From Vibrio sp. HB236076 (GTDB lineage Bacteria > Pseudomonadota > Gammaproteobacteria > Enterobacterales > Vibrionaceae), in assembly GCF_040957575.1 (NCBI RefSeq), contig NZ_CP162601.1, positions 1,426,001-1,490,000 of the forward strand: a stretch of 64,000 nucleotides of DNA. The letters are read 5' to 3'. The translations under genes were made by a program, and so were the position numbers. The notes below the pieces were generated by a model, which worked only from the letters and a program-made list of their open reading frames with translations, was not told the DNA's origin and did not search any database. Of the stretch, positions 28,351-35,685 are shown piece after piece (within the stretch, counting starts at the first letter, position 1; the number at the start of each line of letters is the position of its first letter).

Positions 28351-29826
28351 CTAACACTTCCCTAGATAGCGATTGCGTAGGTGATTTTGGAAATGTATAG
28401 GATCCAGTGTCATATCTGTTGCTTGTTTAACGAGGTCATCGGTTGTTAACAAGCTTCCTTTGCTCCAAATATTATTATTTAACCAATTGAAAATGGGTGA
28501 AAGGTCACCGGTTTGAATCGCACTATCAACGTCGATAGTTTCTTTCATAGAAGCCATAAATTGCGCGGCATACATTGCCCCTAGTGTGTAACTTGGGAAA
28601 TACCCGAAGCTTCCATCTGTCCAATGAATGTCTTGCATACAACCATTGTTATCTTTACCCAGGGTGGATAAACCCAAGTAGGTTTGCATTTTACTATTCC
28701 AAATTTCTGGAACATCGCGATGTGATAGTTTGCCGTTGATCAAATCTCGCTCTATTTCGTAGCGCAAAATAACATGGCAAGGGTAGGTCAATTCATCAGC
28801 ATCGACTCTAATCAAGCTTTTCTCCACTTTGTTGTACAAAGCAGCTAAAGCGTGTGGTTCGAATTCTGGGCCATCAAAGAATCGTTTTGCATGCTGAGAT
28901 ACGTGTTGCAAAAAGAGGGGATGTCTACCGAGTTGCATTTCGAAAAATAAGGATTGAGATTCGTGAATTCCCATAGAGCGAGCTTGGCCTGCCGGTTGGG
29001 CTGACCAATCTTTTGGTAAATTTTGTTCGTAACGCGCGTGCCCAGTTTCGTGAATAATGCCCATTAGCGATTGGGCAAAATCATTGTTCGTGTATCGGGT
29101 GGTAATACGAGTGTCACTAGGGACGCCACCGCAAAAAGGATGAACACTTTCGTCAAGCCGACCACGTTCAAAATCAAATTGCATCAACTTCATGATCTCA
29201 AGACCAAGTCCTTTTTGCTGGTGAGTGCCATATTGCCCACTTGGAGGGCTAACAGATGGTTGTGTTTCAATAACTTGATCGATTAAGTTTGGAAGCCAAG
29301 TTAATGTTTGTCCAAAAATTTTATCGAGCTTTTGTTCGCTCATACCGGGCTCATAAAGATCAAGCATTGCCTCATAAGGTGTTAGCTGGTGATGTTGAGA
29401 TCGAATCTGCGCTTCTTCTTGAGATAAACTGACGACTTGGGCCCAATTTTTTTCAAATCCAGGCCAGTCATTTCGCGGCCGTTGTTGACGCCAAGCATGC
29501 TCACATTTCGCACCTGCTAGAGATTTGGCCTTAACCAACTTTTCCGGTAATACACTGTGTTGTAAAACTTGTCGTTCTATTTCTCTTAAGTTGGCAAATT
29601 GATGATCTGTTAAAGGTTGTTCTTTTGCGGCTTCTATCCAATCCGTTAATTGTGGGGCAGTATATAATTGATGAATATGAACGGACAGCTGTGCCATGGC
29701 TTGAGCTCGTGATTCTTGCCCGCCGCTTGCCATCATCGTTGCCTGATCCCAACCTAAAATTGCCGCCATATGTTGGTACTGATGAATAGTATCAAAGTGT
29801 TTTTCTAAAGCCTGATATGAAGACAT
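28351..29826 (-). CDS. M32-family carboxypeptidase (Taq type)
   Basis: 491 residues, the usual M32 length of about 500. The zinc site is in MGIIHETGHARYEQNLP (HEXXH). The family-specific motif MGIHESQSLFFEMQLGR supplies the second glutamate and the HES(Q/R) signature, and the C-terminal YTLGAMYAAQF is also typical. It is a cytosolic metallocarboxypeptidase that removes C-terminal residues of broad specificity, except after proline. There is no signal peptide. It is a single gene, divergent from the LysE exporter across 124 bp. Confidence 0.94.
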   Translation of the reverse strand: MSSYQALEKHFDTIHQYQHMAAILGWDQATMMASGGQESRAQAMAQLSVHIHQLYTAPQLTDWIEAAKEQPLTDHQFANLREIERQVLQHSVLPEKLVKAKSLAGAKCEHAWRQQRPRNDWPGFEKNWAQVVSLSQEEAQIRSQHHQLTPYEAMLDLYEPGMSEQKLDKIFGQTLTWLPNLIDQVIETQPSVSPPSGQYGTHQQKGLGLEIMKLMQFDFERGRLDESVHPFCGGVPSDTRITTRYTNNDFAQSLMGIIHETGHARYEQNLPKDWSAQPAGQARSMGIHESQSLFFEMQLGRHPLFLQHVSQHAKRFFDGPEFEPHALAALYNKVEKSLIRVDADELTYPCHVILRYEIERDLINGKLSHRDVPEIWNSKMQTYLGLSTLGKDNNGCMQDIHWTDGSFGYFPSYTLGAMYAAQFMASMKETIDVDSAIQTGDLSPIFNWLNNNIWSKGSLLTTDDLVKQATDMTLDPIHFQNHLRNRYLGKC

Positions 29827-29950
29827 GGTTAATCCTTATAATTTATCTTAGCCTGCGGTATTACTACCCTTTGAGAAAACAAAAAATTGTACTGGTTAAT
29901 CGCGTTAAACCGCGTTAATTTATCGTCATGATTTACAACAATAGGGATAT

Positions 29951-30592
29951 ATGATGAGCATTGTCAATTTGGAATCATTTTTAATTGCGATCACGATACT
30001 CACATTAACACCAGGTTTAGATACTGCGCTCGTGATTCGTAATACCTCTCGTTCAGGCCTTACTGGAGGGTGTATGACAAGCTTAGGGATTTGTCTGGGT
30101 CTATTTGTTCACGCGACCTTTTCCGCGGTTGGCATTGCAACAATTCTTTCTCAATCAGCACAGTTATTTCAGTGGGTTAAGATGGCTGGGGCTTTATATC
30201 TGATTTATCTTGGTATTAGTGGCTTTAGAGCACTATTAAGCCCTCAAACATCTCTTAACCTCAAAAGTTACGGGCTTGTTTCAGAAAACCGCGTAAAGTC
30301 TTTACGTGAAGGTTTCTTGTCCAATGTTCTCAACCCGAAAACCGCGGTATTTTACTTGGCTTTTTTGCCACAGTTTGTCGATCCTAAAGGCTCTGCGCTG
30401 TTGCAATCTTTAACCATGGCCGGTATTCACTTTTTGATTGCCATGGTTTGGCAATGTGGACTGGCAAGCGTGCTTAGCAAAGCAAAATCATTGCTCTCAA
30501 GCCCGGTTTTTATGCGTTGGATGGAAGGGACAACCAGTTTGGTCTTGGTGGTATTAGGGGTTAAATTAATGCTCGAAAAACCACAAGTTTAA
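29951..30592 (+). CDS. LysE/RhtB-family amino-acid exporter
   Basis: 213 residues with about six membrane helices. The N-terminus LIAITILTLTPGLDTALVIRNTSRSGLTGG matches the conserved LysE/RhtB motif (TPGP-like, here TPGLD). Also present are LKMAGALYLIYLGISGFRAL-like segment WVKMAGALYLIYLGI and FLSNVLNPKTAVFYLAFLPQFVDP. It exports amino acids or related compounds across the inner membrane; the specific substrate is not determined. A small direct repeat (CGCGTTAA twice near 29900) lies in its promoter region. ATG at 29951 with a second ATG at 29954. Confidence 0.92.
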   Translation: MMSIVNLESFLIAITILTLTPGLDTALVIRNTSRSGLTGGCMTSLGICLGLFVHATFSAVGIATILSQSAQLFQWVKMAGALYLIYLGISGFRALLSPQTSLNLKSYGLVSENRVKSLREGFLSNVLNPKTAVFYLAFLPQFVDPKGSALLQSLTMAGIHFLIAMVWQCGLASVLSKAKSLLSSPVFMRWMEGTTSLVLVVLGVKLMLEKPQV

Positions 30593-30607
30593 CCTACTAA
30601 GACAAAA

Positions 30608-30634
30608 TTATGCTCACCAAGGCGGTGAGCATAA
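30608..30634 (-). terminator. Hairpin between convergent lysE-type and symporter genes
   Basis: Perfect 11-bp stem TTATGCTCACC/GGTGAGCATAA with a 5-base loop. On the minus strand it is followed by TTTTG, so it suits the symporter gene ending at 30745. It lies 16 bp after the lysE-type stop, so it may also act for that gene. Confidence 0.7.
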
Positions 30635-30744
30635 AGGTAGAAATATCGAATATCATTTTCCTCGTTAATGGGATCTGCGATAGCTTCGTAAAAGATTGTT
30701 CAATGCATACCGGTTACCATCGATTCAGTGACATTCTTACGTCA

Positions 30745-31992
30745 TCAAGCGTTGTAAATTTTCTCATCAAGTTCATCTTCGCTTTTACCAATTAATACGG
30801 CGACCATAATATCACCGCATACATTGATAGTGGTACGCGCCATATCTAAGATACGATCGATACCTGCCACGATCGCTAGACCTTCCATCGGTAACCCAAC
30901 GGTACTTAACACCAGCGACAACATGATTAGTCCAGCGCCTGGTACTCCAGCGGTTCCTACAGAAGCTAATGTTGCTGTCAAAATAATGGTGATGTAATCA
31001 CTCGTCGTCAAATCAATACCAAAAGCTTGTGCGATAAAAAGGGCACAAACACCTTGATAAAGAGCAGTACCATCCATATTGATGGTTGTGCCTAAGGGTA
31101 AAACAAAACCAGAAACGCCTTTGGATACTCCGAGCTCTTCACGTGCCGCTTTAATGCTTGCCGGTAAAGTGCCAGAACTACTTGAAGTGGTAAAGGCAAC
31201 GGCTGCTGGGTTTGTGATGCCTTTAAGGTATTTAATGGGATTTAATCGACCGATTAAACTTAAAACGCCAGTATAAAATACCGCAACGTGAAGTAAGGCT
31301 CCCACATAGACTGCGGCAACCACTTTGATTAAAGGTAAAAGGACATCAGCGCCATAAGTCCCTGAAACCCAAGCCATAAGGCCAAAGATACCATACGGGG
31401 CTAGCTTCATAACAATTTCGGTTAGCTTGTACATCGCTTCAGCAAGGCTGTTAAAGACTTTCACCGCAGGCTCACTTTTCTCGCCAATCATGACCAGTGA
31501 CACACCCAACCCAACTGCGAAAAAGATAATTTGAAGTATATTTCCAGCAGCCAAAGCTTCCACTGGGTTTTTAGGGATAATGTTAATTAAGGTTTGTATC
31601 AAAGAGGGGGCTTCTTGTGCCGATGTTACTGGTTGGGTTACCGACATATTTAACCCAGAACCTGGCTGTACAATGGCTGAAATCCCAAGTCCGATTGCAA
31701 TGGCAACAGCCGTAGTGAGCAAATACAAAAAGATGGCTTTAACCCCAATTCGTCCCATTTTTTGCGTATCTTTCATTGAGGTGATACCAACGATTAACGA
31801 GCAAAATACCAATGGGACAATCAGCATTTTAATCGCGTTAATAAAAAGGGTACCTAATGGTTTTAACAGTAGAGCCTCTTTGCCCATGATTGAGCCGACC
31901 ACGACCCCGAGTATCATACCAATAATGATTTTCTTCCATAGCGCCAATCGAGACCACAGGCCGAGTAGGCCACTCTTTTGGTGTTGATCCAT
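30745..31992 (-). CDS. Dicarboxylate/amino acid:cation symporter (DAACS, GltP/DctA-like)
   Basis: 415 residues. Family signatures are intact: the serine-rich loop AFTTSSSSGTLPASI (HP1), the NMDGT motif in TTINMDGTALYQGV (TM7), HP2 AGVPGAGLIMLSLVL, and TM8 GIDRILDMARTTINVCGD. The arginine in TM8 (DMARTT) is the glutamate/aspartate-transporter pattern; the precise substrate (Glu, Asp, C4-dicarboxylate, or Ser/Thr-like) is not certain. About eight helices plus two re-entrant hairpins. AAGGAAAA lies upstream of the ATG at 31992. A terminator-like hairpin lies about 110 bp downstream. Confidence 0.93.
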   Translation of the reverse strand: MDQHQKSGLLGLWSRLALWKKIIIGMILGVVVGSIMGKEALLLKPLGTLFINAIKMLIVPLVFCSLIVGITSMKDTQKMGRIGVKAIFLYLLTTAVAIAIGLGISAIVQPGSGLNMSVTQPVTSAQEAPSLIQTLINIIPKNPVEALAAGNILQIIFFAVGLGVSLVMIGEKSEPAVKVFNSLAEAMYKLTEIVMKLAPYGIFGLMAWVSGTYGADVLLPLIKVVAAVYVGALLHVAVFYTGVLSLIGRLNPIKYLKGITNPAAVAFTTSSSSGTLPASIKAAREELGVSKGVSGFVLPLGTTINMDGTALYQGVCALFIAQAFGIDLTTSDYITIILTATLASVGTAGVPGAGLIMLSLVLSTVGLPMEGLAIVAGIDRILDMARTTINVCGDIMVAVLIGKSEDELDEKIYNA

Positions 31993-32241
31993 GAGTCATT
32001 TTCCTTTTCTTTTACCAATGTATTACGTCGATGTACTCACGATTTAATGATATTTAACCAAGTTATTTATTCGTAAGTAATGTGAATTTATGCAAACAAA
32101 TGCTCTTTTTATGCTTTGTTTGTCAGAGCAAGCGTTCGATTACACAATAAAAATAAAGAGAGGTAAAGAGGTGAAATGGATTAGAGTAGAATTTTATTCC
32201 ACAAAAATGGCAAAAAATAAAAATATATCAGATTTGAATAA

Positions 32242-32264
32242 AAAAGCGCCAAATTGGCGCTTTT
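32242..32264. terminator. Rho-independent terminator downstream of the AGCS symporter gene
   Basis: AAAAGCGCC and GGCGCTTTT with a 5-base loop, flanked by an A-run and a T-run. It is 23 bp after the symporter stop on the minus strand. Confidence 0.85.
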
Positions 32265-32287
32265 GACAGTTCTTTATTGACACTTCT

Positions 32288-33661
32288 CTAGGCGCTGTGT
32301 GAAGTTTTTGTCTTTTGGGGTACACATCGGTCAAAGTACATCTTTGTTTCATGGATAACCACTTGCCTTAAAGCGATTAAGCCTATCAGGTTTGGTACTG
32401 CCATTAGCCCGTTAACAATATCAGCGATGACCCAAATGAGATCTAAGTGTAAAAAAGCACCTGAGGCCACCAAACACAAGAAGATAACTTTGTATGGCAT
32501 GACGGCACGCGTTCCAAATAAAAAGACAACGCAACGTTCACCGTAATAGTTCCAACCTAAAATCGTGGTAAAAGCAAAGAACATTAAGCCAACAGAGACC
32601 AATAGAGGGCCATAAACAGCGGCATCCAAACCGAGAGCAAAAGCGTGCGTCGTCATGGCAGCACCCGCGAAATCACTTTGCCACGCACCAGTTAAAATTA
32701 AGGTTAACCCAGTCATGGTACAAATGACGATAGTATCGATAAAGGTACCTGTCATGGAAATCAGGCCCTGTTTAACACAAGAGTCCGTTTTTGCTGCTGC
32801 GGCTGCCATCGGTGCACTACCTAGGCCAGATTCATTCGAAAATACCCCGCGCGCGATGCCCGATTGTATCGCCAACATGATACTAGCCCCTAAAAAGCCC
32901 CCCGTAGCCGCGGAAGGGGTAAATGCTGAAACAAAAACCAATTCAATTGCAGAGAAAATCTTATCGCTGTTAAGGAAAAGTACACTGAAACACGCCAAGA
33001 CATAAACCAAGGCCATTGTCGGCACGACTTTACTGGCCACTTTGGCAATAGACTGTATTCCTCCTAACGTCACCATCGCCACAATGACAGTTAAGGTAAC
33101 GGCAGAAATTTCCCTAGAAATGCCAAAAGAAATCTCGCTGGCATCTAGAATCGCGTTGACTTGAGGGAAAGTACCAATGCCAAAGCAGGCCACACCAAGG
33201 GCGAACGTTGCAAATAAAGTAGCTAACCATTTTGAACCCACTCCATCTCGTAAGTAATACATTGGACCACCAACCATTTGACCGTTTTGATCAACTTGGC
33301 GATATTTTACCGCTAATAAGCATTCAGCGTATTTCGTCGCCATGCCAAACAAAGCGGCTAACCACATCCAAAACAATGCACCAGGTCCGCCTAATTTAAT
33401 GGCAGTGGCAACCCCGACAATGTTACCAGTACCAATAGTGGCTGATAGAGCAGTACACAATGCAGAAAAACTAGATACATCCCCAGCTTGCTGGTTTTTA
33501 TTGGGGGTGAAGAGTAGGCGTATTGCAGTAGGTAAATGCCTAAATTGCAAGAAACCAAGACGAAAACTAAAGTAGGCACCAGTTCCAACCAGCAAGATAA
33601 GCAGTGGTGGGCCCCATACCCATTGGTCAATTGTCGTGAGTAAAGTTTGTAGAAATTGCAT
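32288..33661 (-). CDS. Alanine/glycine:cation symporter (AGCS family)
   Basis: 457 residues with about 11 membrane helices. The AGCS signature is clear: SATIGTGNIVGVATAIKLGGPGALFWMWLAALFGMATKYAE (about 75-115), followed by GGPMYYLRDG and the later GVFSNESGLGSAPMAAAAAKT. It takes up glycine or alanine with Na+. It sits directly behind a tandem glycine riboswitch, which strongly favours glycine as regulator and probable substrate. This matches the V. cholerae VC1422 arrangement. AAGGGG lies 8 bases ahead of the ATG. Its own terminator is at 32242-32264. Confidence 0.95.
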   Translation of the reverse strand: MQFLQTLLTTIDQWVWGPPLLILLVGTGAYFSFRLGFLQFRHLPTAIRLLFTPNKNQQAGDVSSFSALCTALSATIGTGNIVGVATAIKLGGPGALFWMWLAALFGMATKYAECLLAVKYRQVDQNGQMVGGPMYYLRDGVGSKWLATLFATFALGVACFGIGTFPQVNAILDASEISFGISREISAVTLTVIVAMVTLGGIQSIAKVASKVVPTMALVYVLACFSVLFLNSDKIFSAIELVFVSAFTPSAATGGFLGASIMLAIQSGIARGVFSNESGLGSAPMAAAAAKTDSCVKQGLISMTGTFIDTIVICTMTGLTLILTGAWQSDFAGAAMTTHAFALGLDAAVYGPLLVSVGLMFFAFTTILGWNYYGERCVVFLFGTRAVMPYKVIFLCLVASGAFLHLDLIWVIADIVNGLMAVPNLIGLIALRQVVIHETKMYFDRCVPQKTKTSHSA

Positions 33662-33754
33662 AAGATTCCCCTTAAAAACAACGAAATAATAAGGAGAAGA
33701 GGGAAGAGATCGAGATGATCTTTACCTAAACAGTAAATGATATTGTGTCTGTAC

Positions 33755-33960
33755 TTCCACTCCTCTGTCCTTTTGCCTGAGAGTTTCATTTTCTTGAGAA
33801 AACTTGCTCCTTCGGCGTCCGATTAAACGGCTCTCTCCAGAGATTCCTCCAATTGCAGTCCTCACTTTATTCTTAGAATAAAGAACCTGAAAGATTTACT
33901 TCTTCGGTAGGTATTACTTGTCATCATTCGATATTTAGGTAAATACCACTCTCCTGCAAT
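33755..33960 (-). promoter_or_regulatory. Tandem glycine riboswitch (two aptamers)
   Basis: Aptamer 1 spans about 33960-33852 and is closed by the P1 helix ATTGCAG/CTGCAAT. Aptamer 2 spans about 33846-33761 and contains the conserved GGAGAGAGCCG, CGCCGAAGGAGC, CTCTCAGGCAAAAGGACAGAGGAG-type elements (read on the minus strand, in that order). The two are joined by a short linker. The RNA lies about 100 bp upstream of the AGCS symporter. In V. cholerae this class binds two glycines and turns the symporter gene on; the same is expected here. Confidence 0.95.
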
Positions 33961-34197
33961 TTTCAACGGAACAAAAATCTGACGTGATTTTTGGTGGCGG
34001 CTATACTAGTGCAAAAGTGTCACTGTGTCACGCAAATGTGATGATTAAGTTCAATAAACCATGGTGAAAATACGCCTTAGAAAAAGTGAGCTATAATTAA
34101 GGTAAACAATTAACTTTGCCTTGATACTGTTTGACTCATTGAGAGTTATGTTTAGTATCAGTACCTTGATGATTAAGAGCAACAAAAAGGAAACCAA

Positions 34198-34356
34198 ATG
34201 GTTAGAATTGTTTTTATTGTGATTATTTTGACCATTCTTTATTTATTGATTCGCAATCGGCTCAATATAAAGTTACAGACCTACTTGGTTTTTGCTGTTC
34301 TGGCTTCGTTTATCGTCTATGTTACATCCGTTTTAGTGGTCGAATTAATACATTGA
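34198..34356 (+). CDS. Small membrane protein, 52 residues
   Basis: Encodes 52 residues with two hydrophobic segments: IVFIVIILTILYLLI (4-18) and YLVFAVLASFIVYVTSVLVVEL (29-50). Between them is a basic turn, RNRLNIKLQ. A ribosome site AAGGAAA lies about 7 bases before the ATG, and the stop (TGA at 34354-34356) lies 18 bp before the next gene's start, so the two form a likely operon. It has no recognised family. The good ribosome site and linkage to a membrane coiled-coil gene support it being real. Confidence 0.6.
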   Translation: MVRIVFIVIILTILYLLIRNRLNIKLQTYLVFAVLASFIVYVTSVLVVELIH

Positions 34357-34374
34357 TTTATGAGGTTGCCAGTC

Positions 34375-35106
34375 ATGGTTCATGATGATGAAGACAAAGA
34401 GAATGTCGTCGTAATCCAGCAAAGAGATAAAAAAAACATTATGTATATCATTGCGGCGTTGTTGTTGGGGGCGAGTACGGGAGGCGCTTTAGGTGCTTTG
34501 GTGACAACGAAACACTGGCAGGAAACTTATCAAGCGTTGGAAGTCAAGTATCAGGAAAACAGAGAAGCAAACTCTCAGCTAATCGCACAAGTCAATGAAA
34601 AAGAGCTCGAACTTGATAAGAGCTTAGAGGACAAGGTGCAATCGGCATTGGATAAGCAAAATGAAGCCTACAAAGCAAAAGTAAAGAGCTTACAAGAAAA
34701 AATCGTTGCACTTGAAACTAAAAACGAAACGCTCAATTCACAACTTGATTCGGAAAAGCAATCATTGGGGCATCTGCAAAAGAAAAATCAACAACTTGAA
34801 CAAACTAAGTCAATTCAAGCCAGTGTCTTTGAACGTTCGCGTGAAGTATTTCAAAAAGAGTTAACGATTAAGCAAGAACTCGAAAAACTAGAGAGTGAAA
34901 AAGAGTCTCTCAACACAAAAATCAGTAAGTTAAAAAAAGCGTGTGATCTGTATTTAGCCGGCACTTCATGGGATGCAACTTCTGACAGTTGTGATAAACA
35001 AGATCAAGCGACTTCACGTTTGAGTCAAGTTAATCAAATGATTTCGGTTCATAAAATGGACTTACAAGACATTAAAATTATGACAGAAAAATTAGGGCTG
35101 GAATGA
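34375..35106 (+). CDS. Membrane-anchored coiled-coil protein of unknown function
   Basis: 243 residues. An acidic N-terminus (MVHDDEDKENVVVIQQRDKK) precedes one membrane helix (IMYIIAALLLGASTGGALGALVTT, about 22-45). After it comes a long Lys/Glu/Gln-rich coiled coil (about 55-195), then a short segment with two cysteines (CDLYLAGTSWDATSDSC) and a final helix. Orientation is N-in, so the coiled coil would be periplasmic and the Cys pair could form a disulfide. GAGG lies 9 bases before the 34375 ATG; the in-frame ATG at 34360 has no such site. The short membrane gene just upstream is its likely partner. No enzyme motif seen. Confidence 0.7.
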   Translation: MVHDDEDKENVVVIQQRDKKNIMYIIAALLLGASTGGALGALVTTKHWQETYQALEVKYQENREANSQLIAQVNEKELELDKSLEDKVQSALDKQNEAYKAKVKSLQEKIVALETKNETLNSQLDSEKQSLGHLQKKNQQLEQTKSIQASVFERSREVFQKELTIKQELEKLESEKESLNTKISKLKKACDLYLAGTSWDATSDSCDKQDQATSRLSQVNQMISVHKMDLQDIKIMTEKLGLE

Positions 35107-35188
35107 AAACCAACCCTTGTATTTTAGTGTAGGTAGCGTAGGTAAAAAAGTAAGGTAAGCCTGATGTCGTGTGGTTTTACTTTACGAG

Positions 35189-35422
35189 TTAATGGCAATG
35201 TCCGTCTTTACATAAAAACTCTGCCCGCCACTCAATTTCATCTTGGCTTTCCATTGCTTCGAGCAATTGTTTGCCATTCATTTGTGGGTAAGTGACCATG
35301 ACCTTGGTGAGATTTTGGTGCAAGGCATATTTATCATACCCACGGATATGGGTGAAGGTTGAGCTTTGGTTGCTAACAACAACTTGCGTGTTGAGACAAA
35401 TTCCTAAGGGATCACGTTTCAT
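35189..35422 (-). CDS. Small protein of unknown function with C-terminal Cys/His cluster
   Basis: 77 residues beginning MKRDPLGICLNTQVVVSNQ and ending EFLCKDGHCH. The C-terminal CKDGHCH could bind a metal or be redox-active, but nothing else in the sequence identifies a family. GGATAG lies about 8 bases before the ATG at 35422, which is preferred to the longer frame from 35461. It is a single gene on the minus strand, convergent with the coiled-coil gene and downstream of the receptor's terminator. Confidence 0.55.
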   Translation of the reverse strand: MKRDPLGICLNTQVVVSNQSSTFTHIRGYDKYALHQNLTKVMVTYPQMNGKQLLEAMESQDEIEWRAEFLCKDGHCH

Positions 35423-35589
35423 GGGTTCTATCCTTTGAGTTTTGCCACTTTTGATTGTCATTGTGTGTGGTCGTAAGTAACGTCAGCGTTTGTTTCTCGC
35501 AACAAAATTATAGGTTAAAAATTATTCGCAGGATAATTTTTCGCCAGGGTTGTGATAAAAGTCTAGCAGGGTTCAAATATTAAATGTAA

Positions 35590-35616
35590 AAAGAGCCTGT
35601 TTCATGCAGGCTCTTT
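35590..35616 (-). terminator. Terminator downstream of the TonB receptor
   Basis: Stem AAAGAGCCTG/CAGGCTCTTT with a 7-base loop. On the minus strand it is followed by a T-run (TTTTT). It lies about 70 bp after the receptor stop. Confidence 0.8.
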
Positions 35617-35685
35617 GATGTTGACCGGTATCACAACTGAGTGTTAATGCTTTCTTTATCTGAGCTCTTTTAGATTCTCGGTGTT

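Noticed and set aside
33391..33789. 132-codon frame overlapping the symporter start
   Set aside because: It runs through the glycine riboswitch and symporter start in another frame and has no family resemblance.
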